Of a stretch of 5,328 nt of DNA, positions 5,328 through 5,328 are shown piece by piece. Under the pieces are notes generated by a model that saw only the letters and a list, made by a program, of their open reading frames with translations, had not been told where the DNA came from and made no database searches. The stretch's first letter is position 1. Each line of letters opens with the position of its first letter. Position numbers and translations under genes: made by a program. The DNA lies in assembly GCA_903868295.1 (NCBI GenBank), contig CAIPUQ010000546.1, positions 1-5,328 of the forward strand, written 5' to 3'. The stretch is from an uncultured Roseiflexaceae bacterium (GTDB taxonomy: Bacteria > Chloroflexota > Chloroflexia > Chloroflexales > Roseiflexaceae).

Positions 5328-5328
5328 G

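Overview
The window looks like bacterial chromosomal DNA from a free-living, probably aerobic organism. It holds copper-delivery proteins of the kind used to build cytochrome c oxidase, a secreted repeat protein, and metal-transport and oxidoreductase genes. Base composition is fairly balanced and codon use looks similar across the genes, with no obvious island. The lineage cannot be fixed from the sequence. A Chloroflexota-like bacterium is a weak guess, from general familiarity with similar loci only. No transposase, integrase, CRISPR array, rRNA or tRNA was seen.

Layout: (1) Positions 3-1715 (+) hold the C-terminal 570 residues of a large, probably exported protein. An 'FIDDV'-type beta-sandwich domain is followed by exactly seven RCC1 repeats, which should form one closed seven-bladed propeller. 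Each repeat carries a cysteine pair in identical C-x9-C spacing. (2) Positions 1716-2092 contain no convincing gene. A candidate promoter lies at the 3' end. (3) Positions 2093-3886 (+) form a tight four-gene unit: a small His/Cys-rich membrane or exported protein, a SCO1/SenC lipoprotein, a PCu(A)C lipoprotein and a membrane-anchored cupredoxin-like protein. The unit ends at a textbook intrinsic terminator (3889-3923). (4) On the minus strand, convergent with that operon, a TerC-family membrane protein (cut by the right edge) is followed by an aldo/keto reductase. They overlap by one base (TGATG).

How the genes fit together: the middle operon is best read as an extracytoplasmic copper-handling module. 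SCO1 and PCu(A)C are known to cooperate in metallating the CuA site of cytochrome oxidase subunit II. The leading His/Cys-rich protein and the trailing cupredoxin-like protein probably bind or pass on copper too, but this is inferred from gene context and residue content. The cupredoxin keeps Cys, His and Met ligands but seems to lack the usual first His. TerC proteins are linked to manganese export, so both transcription units may concern metals; no functional link between them can be shown here.

I see no clearly new defence or mobile system. The most interesting points are the unnamed His/Cys-rich protein, the ligand-deficient cupredoxin and the regular cysteine ladder of the RCC1 propeller.
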